A stretch of 7,075 nucleotides of DNA from Oscillospiraceae bacterium (lineage in GTDB: Bacteria; Bacillota; Clostridia; Oscillospirales; Ruminococcaceae), in contig JAFXOO010000088.1 of assembly GCA_017528675.1 (NCBI GenBank), positions 1 through 7,075 on the forward strand. Reading direction: 5' to 3'. A program made the position numbers and the translations under genes. Shown in pieces: positions 1 to 4,536 of this stretch. How positions within the stretch are numbered: position 1 is the stretch's first letter; every line of letters starts with the position of its first letter. The notes under the pieces are model-generated. The model was not told the origin of the DNA. It saw nothing but the letters and a program-made list of their open reading frames with translations, and ran no database searches.

Positions 1-306
1 CCTCAGACAGAGAAGGAAAACCGTCTGCTGCAGGAGCAGATCCAGACCGGTAAGGAGCGCATCGCAAAGCTCGGAGTGCAAATCGGTCAGTTCGATCAGC
101 AGCTGGAAGATTTCAGTAGGAAGTATCCGCTATTGTGTAGGTTGGAGCGTAGCACACCGGAAGGCAGCGCGACCTATGTGCTGGACAAATCCCGCCTTTC
201 TATCCGGCTGGTGCCGCCGTACAGTGAAGAACGGCTGGCGGCTGCAAGGGAGTACGCAAAGGAACATGGCTTTCAAGTCATACAGACAGAAGAAAAAATT
301 GCTTGA
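1..306 (+). CDS. C-terminal fragment of an unrecognised coiled-coil protein
   Basis: The reading frame is open at the left edge of the window and ends at TGA 304-306, so this is the last 101 codons of a longer gene. An internal GTG at 76 is not a convincing start because the protein-like frame continues upstream of it. The first 40 or so residues are rich in Glu, Gln and Lys with regularly spaced Leu and Ile (LLQEQIQTGKERIAKL and on), which suggests a coiled coil. The tail is a compact mixed segment with an alternating stretch (YVLDKSRLSIRLVPPYSEER) followed by a helix. I do not recognise the family. A C-terminal coiled coil with a small end domain would suit a recombinase, mobilization accessory or other DNA-binding protein, but this is not shown. 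Nearly 500 nt of hairpin-rich DNA separate it from the relaxase, so it probably ends its own transcription unit. Confidence 0.6.
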   Translation, partial: PQTEKENRLLQEQIQTGKERIAKLGVQIGQFDQQLEDFSRKYPLLCRLERSTPEGSATYVLDKSRLSIRLVPPYSEERLAAAREYAKEHGFQVIQTEEKIA

Positions 307-482
307 AATGAGGGCGATTTACCAAAAAATACCGGGTCTGCACCCAGTATTTTGAACGGTAATCCCCGCAGGCGTATTCCGTATCCACTTCCTGCGATTG
401 GTGCAGATGTATGGATACGGAGCCGGAAAAGCTGGCGGACACCGTATCAGCGGTGGATGCCGGTTTTTCCGGTGCAGGAGTA

Positions 483-660
483 CAGAGGGATGCAATCCCT
501 TTGTGGCTGGGTGCAGGGGCGGCAGCGCACTGCTGGGGTCAAGGGGCAACGCCCATTGGCAGGTTAAGGGCGGCAGCCATTATCGGGTCAAGGACGAAGT
601 GCCTTGGCGGGTTGAGGGCGGCAGTCCCATCGGGTCAAGGGTGAAACGCCTTGCCCAGGG
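483..660 (+). repeat. Tandem array of about 48-nt hairpin units
   Basis: Three imperfect units share a spacer block GGGCGGCAG (517-525, 568-576, 616-624) followed by GGGTCAAGG (536-544, 585-593, 632-640), with a period of 47-51 nt. In each unit the CAAGG opens a hairpin: 540-558 (CAA then GGGC, loop AAC, GCCC then TTG, with one G-A mismatch), 589-606 (CAAGG AC, loop GAA, GT, bulged G, CCTTG) and 636-653 (CAAGG GT, loop GAA, AC, bulged G, CCTTG). A related hairpin at 483-503 (AGGGAT, loop GCA, ATCCCT, extended outward by CAG/TTG) lies one period upstream and is followed by a similar spacer TGGCTGGGTGCAGGGGCGG. The inner two base pairs are swapped between the second and third of the three units while loop and bulge are unchanged. 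This points to conserved folding rather than conserved sequence. The function is unknown. Confidence 0.7.
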
Positions 661-661
661 A

Positions 662-683
662 AAGTTGATGCCTGCGTCAACTT
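662..683. repeat. Inverted repeat upstream of the relaxase
   Basis: AAGTTGA at 662-668 is exactly complementary to TCAACTT at 677-683. A G-T pair and a G-C pair extend the stem to 9 bp and close a CCTG loop. It lies directly downstream of the tandem hairpin array and about 95 nt before the relaxase start. Relaxases of the MOBV class recognise an inverted repeat beside the nick site, so this is one candidate, but nothing in the sequence singles out a nick position. Confidence 0.5.
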
Positions 684-720
684 GTACTGGGTATTACCTG
701 ACGCAAAATTCCGCAGGTTT

Positions 721-735
721 GGCGGCTTCGCCGCC
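721..735. repeat. GC-rich hairpin close to the relaxase start
   Basis: GGCGGC (721-726) and GCCGCC (730-735) form a perfect 6-bp stem around a TTC loop, followed by CTCCCC. There is no T tract, so it is not a standard intrinsic terminator. It sits about 30 nt upstream of the relaxase ribosome binding site. It could be part of the relaxosome binding region or a transcript structure affecting relaxase expression. Confidence 0.45.
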
Positions 736-763
736 CTCCCCAGCCCGGAACAGCTTTGCAGGA

Positions 764-769
764 AGGAGG
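764..769 (+). promoter_or_regulatory. Ribosome binding site that decides the relaxase start
   Basis: A perfect AGGAGG lies 4 nt before an ATG at 774 and 8 nt before a TTG at 778. Only the TTG is in frame with the conserved relaxase sequence. The 8-nt spacing is near optimal and the 4-nt spacing is short, so the TTG is preferred. Confidence 0.7.
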
Positions 770-777
770 AAAAATGT

Positions 778-2022
778 TTGAAATTAACAAGGCACAATGG
801 GCGCTCCGGGAAGCATGGCACTTACAATCCCCGTCACAATGACCGCCGGTTCGATGTAGAAAACAGCGAACACATTGACGCTGAGCGTGCCAGACAAAAT
901 GTGTACTGGGACTGCTACCGGGGATTTACCACCCACGACTTTCGGGATAACCCGGAGCAGCCGGATTTCAGCTTTGAGGAAATTGAGCGGATGTATTACT
1001 ACGAGCATTATGCCGACCATGTAAATGCCCAGAACGCCCGGAATGAGAAAACCCGGCATATTGAGCGCAACCGTACTGTGGATGACCTCTTGAAAAATAA
1101 CAAGACCTGTCCGGAAGAAAGCATCTACCAGATCGGCACGATAGAGGAATCCGTCTCACCGGAAACGCTGGCGCTCATCGTCAGTGAATTTTATGAAGAA
1201 TTTGAGCGCCGTTTCGGTTCTCATATCCACATTTTAGACTGGGCGCTCCATCTGGATGAGGGAACACCGCATATTCACGAGCGCCATGTGTTCGACTGTG
1301 AAAATCGGTATGGAGAATTGTGTCCCCAGCAGGAAAAGGCGCTGGAGGAACTGGGTATCCCTCTCCCAAAACCGGAGCAGCCCAAAGGAAAGCACAATAA
1401 CCGGAAACAGACTTTCGATGCAGTCTGCCGGACAATCCTGTTTGACATTGCCAAACGGCATGGACTTCATCTGGAACAGGAGCCGTCCTATGGTGGGCGT
1501 GACTATCTGGAAAAGCAGGATTATATCCTGATGAAGCAGAAAGAACAGATGGCGGCGCAGGAGCAAAAGCTGGAAGAACTGACGCTCAAAATCGAGGATG
1601 TGGAGACGCTGTTGGAGGATGTTTCCGATGTGGCCTATGACAAGGCAGTGGAGGTCGTGACAGACAAGGTACGGGAACAGACCCAGCTTGAGGATTTGGA
1701 AGTGATCGAGAAATACCGAAAGAGCGTGGTATCCCCCAATGCAAAAAATTCGCCGGAAGTGGTGAAGATTGCAAATACCCTACTGGGAAGGGCACGGGAA
1801 AAATTACAGCAGTCCGCAGAAAAGATTCTCAAAAAGGTGCAGGCTGTGCTGCTGAAGCCGGAGGTCAAGCAGGCTGGCAAAGAGCAGATTAAGAAAAAAG
1901 CCAGAGAATCCATCAAAGAGAAGCTGGCGAAAGGCAAATTGGACGCTGACCGGAAGAACCGGGAGCGATGGGAACGTGAGGGGCGGATCGCCCCGACAAA
2001 AAAACAGGATATGGAGTTGTAA
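778..2022 (+). CDS. MOBV-family relaxase (Pre/Mob plasmid recombination protein)
   Basis: This 414-residue protein would nick the transferred strand at oriT and stay attached to the 5' end, starting mobilization of the excised element. The N-terminal half carries the family signature: RHNDR at residues 19-23 matches the HNxR motif whose His or a neighbouring residue serves as nucleophile in MOBV enzymes such as MobM. IDAER at 33-37 with Asn41 is also typical. HLDEGTPHIH at 158-167 is the metal-binding HxDExTPHxH motif. Residues about 250-300 form a charged coiled coil, and the C-terminal 60 residues are strongly basic. I chose TTG 778 because it has ideal spacing from AGGAGG at 764-769 and begins KLTRHNGRSG, where I remember relatives starting with MLKLTRHNGRSG. 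The ATG at 774 is one base out of frame. A longer start at 682 would run through the hairpin array and is rejected. The CHC2 gene follows after about 60 nt. The family call is firm; the start is less so. Confidence 0.88.
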   Translation: MKLTRHNGRSGKHGTYNPRHNDRRFDVENSEHIDAERARQNVYWDCYRGFTTHDFRDNPEQPDFSFEEIERMYYYEHYADHVNAQNARNEKTRHIERNRTVDDLLKNNKTCPEESIYQIGTIEESVSPETLALIVSEFYEEFERRFGSHIHILDWALHLDEGTPHIHERHVFDCENRYGELCPQQEKALEELGIPLPKPEQPKGKHNNRKQTFDAVCRTILFDIAKRHGLHLEQEPSYGGRDYLEKQDYILMKQKEQMAAQEQKLEELTLKIEDVETLLEDVSDVAYDKAVEVVTDKVREQTQLEDLEVIEKYRKSVVSPNAKNSPEVVKIANTLLGRAREKLQQSAEKILKKVQAVLLKPEVKQAGKEQIKKKARESIKEKLAKGKLDADRKNRERWEREGRIAPTKKQDMEL

Positions 2023-2066
2023 GGCATCTGATTTTCTGAGGAAACCGGGTGCCTTTTGTTTTGTTT
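2021..2066 (+). terminator. Terminator-like or attenuator hairpin between relaxase and CHC2 gene
   Basis: AAGGCATC at 2021-2028 pairs with GGTGCCTT at 2048-2055 (one G-T pair). An inner stem TTTC/GAAA (2033-2036 with 2041-2044) closes a TGAG loop. A T-rich run TTTTGTTTTGTTT follows directly. It begins inside the relaxase stop codon and ends just before the ribosome binding site of the next gene. It could partly terminate transcription between relaxase and replication genes. The T run is broken by G residues, so it may be leaky. Confidence 0.55.
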
Positions 2067-2076
2067 GGAGGTGGGG
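2067..2076 (+). promoter_or_regulatory. Ribosome binding site with no matching in-frame start codon
   Basis: GGAGGTGGGG is a strong Shine-Dalgarno sequence. It lies 7 nt before an ATG at 2084, but that ATG opens a frame of only five codons (MYLKQ, then TAA). The conserved CHC2 frame passes through the same point as TCG AAT GTA TTT, with no ATG, GTG or TTG at the right distance. Confidence 0.6.
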
Positions 2077-2757
2077 AAATCGAATGTATTTGAAACAGTA
2101 AAGCAGTCTGTCACGACAAGACAGGCTGCGGAATTTTATGGGATTCCAGTAGGACGGAACGGGATGGCCTGTTGTCCTTTTCACGATGACAGACATCCCA
2201 GCATGAAGGTGGACAGGCGGTTCCATTGCTTTGCCTGTCAGGGGGACGGAGATGTGATTGATTTCACTTCCCGCCTCTTTGGACTGGGCAGTAAGGAAGC
2301 TGCCTTGAAGCTGGCAGAGGATTTCTCTGTCAGTCTTGACAGCAAAGGTCATGGTCCGCCACGAAAGACAATCATCAAAAGAAAAATCAGCGAGGAAGTG
2401 CGATACCGGCAGGCAGAGCAGAAATGTTTTCGGGTGCTGTGCGATTACCTGCGTCTGCTGGAACGCTGGAAAGAAGAATATGCTCCCAAACAGCCGGAGG
2501 ATGACTGGCATCCCCTGTTTGTGGAGGCTCTGCACAGGCAGCCATATATCGAATATCTGCTGGATATTCTCCTGTCTGACAGCATAGAAGAACGTGCTTC
2601 CGTGGTTGCTGAGTATGGAAAAGAGGTGAAGAAAATTGAGCAGCGAATATCAGAATTTACCGCCAGCCACCCGGCAGGCTGTGATGAGCGCAGCCGAGGC
2701 CATAGCGCCGGAACAGAGCGCCCAAGATGTGCGGGAGAGCCTTTCTGTCACCGATAA
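2071..2757 (+). CDS. CHC2 zinc-finger primase-like protein
   Basis: The N-terminal part matches the zinc-binding domain of DnaG-type primases, which reads template DNA during primer synthesis. The ligands are Cys (codon 2173), His (2182), Cys (2227) and Cys (2236), in the contexts CPFHDD and HCFAC, followed by GDVIDF, a typical CHC2 sequence. No TOPRIM catalytic domain follows. The remaining 130 or so residues are helical and charged, so alone this is not a complete primase and it probably works with the VapE-type ATPase encoded next. The start is uncertain. The in-frame choices are TTG 2056, TTG 2065 and GTG 2071, none with a well-placed ribosome binding site, and the strong site at 2067-2076 points to an out-of-frame ATG at 2084. 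Conserved sequence begins around NVFETVKQSV (2083 on). The last 40 codons overlap the next gene, and their tail is rich in Arg, Cys and His, unlike the rest. Confidence 0.8.
   Translation: MGKSNVFETVKQSVTTRQAAEFYGIPVGRNGMACCPFHDDRHPSMKVDRRFHCFACQGDGDVIDFTSRLFGLGSKEAALKLAEDFSVSLDSKGHGPPRKTIIKRKISEEVRYRQAEQKCFRVLCDYLRLLERWKEEYAPKQPEDDWHPLFVEALHRQPYIEYLLDILLSDSIEERASVVAEYGKEVKKIEQRISEFTASHPAGCDERSRGHSAGTERPRCAGEPFCHR
2623..2628 (+). promoter_or_regulatory. Ribosome binding site supporting a TTG start for the VapE-type gene
   Basis: GAGGTG lies 7 nt upstream of TTG 2636, within the coding sequence of the CHC2 gene. The alternative in-frame starts GTG 2681 and ATG 2684 have no purine-rich site ahead of them, so this site favours TTG. 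Confidence 0.55.
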
Positions 2758-4042
2758 GGGAAAAACCGCCAATACCATCGACAACTGCCGGATCGTGTTC
2801 TGCTGTGATCCGCTCCTGCGGGATGCTATCCGGTTAAATCTCCTGACCGACCGGGTGGACATTGTACGGGATTTGGGCTGGCGCAGGAACACCAGCGCCT
2901 TAACAGATACCGATGTGAAATATCTTCTCCTCTATTTTGAGCAGAACTACGAGCTGACCAGTGAGAAAAAGATCACAGCTGCACTTTCCATTGTAGCAAA
3001 CGAAAATTGCTATCACCCGATTCAGGATGTGCTGAACAGCCTTGTCTGGGACGGGACACCCCGCATCCGTTCCTGCCTGCACCACTTTCTTGGCGCTGAT
3101 GAAAGCGACTATGTGGAAGAAATGCTGAAACACTTCCTGCTGGGCGCTATCCGCCGGGTATTCCGTCCCGGTTCCAAATATGAGGAAATGCTCTGTCTGG
3201 TAGGCGGCCAAGGTGCCGGGAAGTCCACTTTCTTCCGCCTGCTGGCAATCCGGGACGAGTGGTTTTCCGATGACCTGAAAAAGCTGGACGATGACCGGGT
3301 GTTCCAGAAGCTGCAAGGCCACTGGATCATCGAGATGTCGGAAATGCTTGCCACCAGCAGCGCAAAGAGCATTGAAGAAATTCGCTCCTTTATCAGCCGA
3401 CAGAAGGAAACCTACCGAACGCCTTATGAATCCCAGCCCAAAGACCGGCTGCGGCAGTGTGTGTTCGGCGGTTCTTCCAACACATTGGACTTCCTGCCGC
3501 TGGATCGGGCCGGGAACCGGCGCTTTCTCCCAATCATGATTTACTCGGAGAATGCGGAGGTTCATATTTTGGAGGACGAGGATGCTTCCAGAGCCTATCT
3601 TTTGCAGGTGTGGGCAGAAGCCATGACCATTTACCGCAGCGGACAGTATTCCATGAAATTCAGCAAGAGCATCCAGCGTCAGCTGGTGGAGGTGCAGAAG
3701 GACTTCATGCCGGAGGATACGGAGGCCGGGCAGATACAGGGCTTTCTGGAACACTACACTGGGAACATGGTCTGTTCCAAGCAGCTGTTCAAGGAGGCGC
3801 TGGGGCATACCTTTGACCAGCCGAAGCGGTGGCAGCTGCACAATATCAACGAGATCATGAACACAGTCGTGACCGGCTGGAAGCCTTTCTCCAATCCCAG
3901 GATGTTCGCCGGGTACGGCAGGCAAAAGGGTTGGGAATGTGACAATTTCGACAACGAACTGTCCGACAACGAAGGCGGATTTGTGGAACTGAGCGAGGAA
4001 GAATGCCGCCAGCTGGAACTTCCGAAGGAGTGGATTGCCTGA
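2636..4042 (+). CDS. Virulence-associated E (VapE/VirE) family P-loop ATPase, probable replicative helicase
   Basis: This is a 468-residue protein of the VapE/VirE family, which occurs in phages, satellites and mobile islands next to primase genes and is thought to act as a replication helicase. Visible motifs are Walker A GGQGAGKST at residues 190-198 (Lys196), a Walker B-like WIIEMSE at 230-236, and the family signature GNRRFLPI at 293-300, which supplies arginines near the nucleotide. Between these, GGSSNTLDFLPLD (about 277-289) is also typical. The N-terminal 180 residues match the region that precedes the ATPase domain in relatives, and the C-terminus ends with an acidic tail (EEECRQLELP). 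TTG 2636 is chosen because of the site at 2623-2628 and because NLPPATRQAV, which I recall near the start of relatives, lies just after it. It overlaps the CHC2 gene by 122 nt in the +1 frame, which implies translational coupling. Helicase activity is inferred from the family. Confidence 0.88.
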   Translation: MSSEYQNLPPATRQAVMSAAEAIAPEQSAQDVRESLSVTDKGKTANTIDNCRIVFCCDPLLRDAIRLNLLTDRVDIVRDLGWRRNTSALTDTDVKYLLLYFEQNYELTSEKKITAALSIVANENCYHPIQDVLNSLVWDGTPRIRSCLHHFLGADESDYVEEMLKHFLLGAIRRVFRPGSKYEEMLCLVGGQGAGKSTFFRLLAIRDEWFSDDLKKLDDDRVFQKLQGHWIIEMSEMLATSSAKSIEEIRSFISRQKETYRTPYESQPKDRLRQCVFGGSSNTLDFLPLDRAGNRRFLPIMIYSENAEVHILEDEDASRAYLLQVWAEAMTIYRSGQYSMKFSKSIQRQLVEVQKDFMPEDTEAGQIQGFLEHYTGNMVCSKQLFKEALGHTFDQPKRWQLHNINEIMNTVVTGWKPFSNPRMFAGYGRQKGWECDNFDNELSDNEGGFVELSEEECRQLELPKEWIA

Positions 4043-4054
4043 GAATGATGGTCT

Positions 4055-4260
4055 GTTGCCAGTTGGTTGCCGGGTTCGTTGCTGGCAAATCTATGGTTTT
4101 GATATAGAAAAAGCCCATAAATAAAGGATTTTTCACAAGTATTTTCTGTCCGGCAACGAAAGCAACGAGATTTTACAAGAAAACTTATCAAGCAAAGATT
4201 GACAGTCAGATATTCATTTACAGGTTTTTATAGGCTGGTTGCCGGACTTCGTTGCCGGCA
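4055..4260. repeat. Iteron-like cluster of seven GTTGC(C/T) motifs
   Basis: Three short blocks share the core TTCGTTGC(C/T)GG. Block 1 (4055-4088) holds GTTGCC at 4055 and 4066 and GTTGCT at 4078, and is bounded by a perfect inverted repeat TTGCCAG (4056-4062) / CTGGCAA (4082-4088). Block 2 (4149-4170) is in the opposite orientation, with GGCAAC at 4152 and AGCAAC at 4161. Block 3 (4237-4260) holds GTTGCC at 4238 and 4251. Blocks 1 and 3 match over 23-24 nt except for two short differences. Blocks 2 and 3 share an exact 11-nt inverted repeat (4150-4160 / 4248-4258). Neighbouring motifs within a block are 9-13 nt apart, about one helical turn. This pattern suggests binding sites for a protein, and the position right after a replication ATPase gene suggests an origin. 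It could also be an operator for the following genes. Confidence 0.6.
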
Positions 4261-4280
4261 CACGGTTATCTGGACTGTCA
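4200..4280. repeat. Inverted repeat flanking the third GTTGCC block
   Basis: TGACAGTC at 4200-4207 and GACTGTCA at 4273-4280 are perfectly complementary. With one unpaired G the match extends to AGA/TCT, giving 11 bp. The arms enclose 65 nt that include the third GTTGCC block, and the right arm lies just before the ribosome binding site of the small gene at 4298. It may be a second protein site or a transcript fold. An 8-bp repeat could also arise by chance in a gap of this size. Confidence 0.35.
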
Positions 4281-4297
4281 CACTATGGAGGTAGCCT

Positions 4298-4465
4298 ATG
4301 GAGAAAAACAAGAAGCAGAATAAAAAAGTCCGGTTCGTGGTGGTTCGGGAGTTTTCCGGGGACAAAACCATGCGGGAAGCCTTTGAGCAGCTGATCGAGC
4401 GCCAGACCTGCGAACACTTCGAGGAATGGTTAGAACATCGGGAAATGGCACAAAAAGCGGCGTAA
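4298..4465 (+). CDS. Small basic protein upstream of the recombinase (55 aa, possibly TnpW-like)
   Basis: ATG 4298 follows GGAGGT at 4287-4292 with a 5-nt gap, and the frame ends at TAA 4463-4465. The protein starts with a Lys-rich stretch (MEKNKKQNKKVR), then a predicted strand RFVVVREFSG, then one or two amphipathic helices (TMREAFEQLIERQ and HFEEWLEHREM). I do not recognise it with certainty. Its size, strand-then-helix layout and place directly before a large serine recombinase recall the small TnpW-type proteins encoded beside the recombinase of Tn4451-like elements, but I see no clear sequence match. Many serine recombinases need a small directionality factor for excision, and this is the only candidate for one in the window. 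It lies 71 nt ahead of the recombinase, whose own promoter lies in that gap. Confidence 0.72.
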   Translation: MEKNKKQNKKVRFVVVREFSGDKTMREAFEQLIERQTCEHFEEWLEHREMAQKAA

Positions 4466-4470
4466 AGCGG

Positions 4471-4499
4471 TTGAATCAGGAACGGGGACATGGTATTAT
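4471..4499 (+). promoter_or_regulatory. Sigma-A type promoter of the recombinase gene
   Basis: TTGAAT at 4471-4476 is followed after 17 nt by an extended -10, TGG TATTAT (4491-4499). An overlapping TATAAT at 4497-4502 has 20-nt spacing and is less well placed. Transcription would start at about 4506, giving a leader of about 30 nt with AAGGAG (4525-4530) ahead of ATG 4537. Confidence 0.6.
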
Positions 4500-4520
4500 A
4501 ATGGTATCGTGTCCCTGTTC
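4480..4520. promoter_or_regulatory. Dyad surrounding the recombinase promoter; possible operator
   Basis: GAACGGGGACA (4480-4490) and TGTCCCTGTTC (4510-4520) are complementary at 10 of 11 positions, the exception being a G-T type mismatch. The 19 nt between the arms contain the -10 element. A repressor bound to both arms would cover the promoter, so self-control of the recombinase or control by the upstream small protein is plausible. As RNA it could instead form a hairpin at the end of the small gene transcript, but no T run follows. Confidence 0.55.
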
Positions 4521-4536
4521 ATAGAAGGAGAACACT

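Larger units (their letters stand above)
307..773. other. Gene-free, hairpin-rich leader of the relaxase; candidate oriT or single-strand origin region
   Basis: This stretch of 467 nt contains several overlapping short open frames but none with a ribosome binding site and a protein-like composition. Instead it holds a run of short inverted repeats: GGGT/ACCC at 334-345, CACCG/CGGTG at 440-455, CCGG/CCGG at 460-472, a 9-bp stem at 483-503, three related hairpins at 540-558, 589-606 and 636-653, a 9-bp stem at 662-683 and a GC hairpin at 721-735. MOBV relaxases generally act at an oriT just upstream of their own gene, and rolling-circle type plasmids carry strongly folded single-strand origins, so the position fits either role. 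I cannot identify a nick site. The stretch from 307 to about 333 shows nothing notable. Confidence 0.45.

Noticed and set aside
483..660. The tandem units as a CRISPR array.
   Set aside because: The repeats are imperfect, the spacers are more conserved than the loops, there are only three or four units and no cas gene is near.
342..692. Complementary 8-mers ACCCAGTA (342-349) and TACTGGGT (685-692) bounding the hairpin region.
   Set aside because: One or two such 8-nt matches are expected by chance in a region of this size, and neither arm extends further.
665..697. A promoter for the relaxase using TTGATG (665-670) and TATTAC (692-697).
   Set aside because: The spacing of 21 nt is too long and the elements lie in a stem. 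No better pair was found.
682..777. Extension of the relaxase to an upstream TTG at 682.
   Set aside because: The extra 32 residues translate a hairpin region, have no ribosome binding site and do not resemble the start of the family.
319..781. Several overlapping open frames of 70-127 codons on both strands within the region before the relaxase.
   Set aside because: They lack ribosome binding sites, have odd Gly/Arg/Ser-rich composition and run through the hairpin repeats. The repeat period (47-51 nt) does not keep a single reading frame.
1804..2535. Minus-strand open frame of 243 codons.
   Set aside because: It lies opposite the relaxase and CHC2 genes, whose motifs are clear, and has no recognisable domain. 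It is a shadow of the coding strand.
2071..2757. Calling the CHC2 protein a full DNA primase (DnaG).
   Set aside because: Only the zinc-binding domain is present. There is no TOPRIM catalytic region and the protein is far too short.
2900..3925. Minus-strand open frame of 341 codons opposite the VapE-type gene.
   Set aside because: The plus strand carries Walker A and GNRRF motifs in this stretch. The minus-strand product is His/Leu/Pro-rich without a domain or ribosome binding site.
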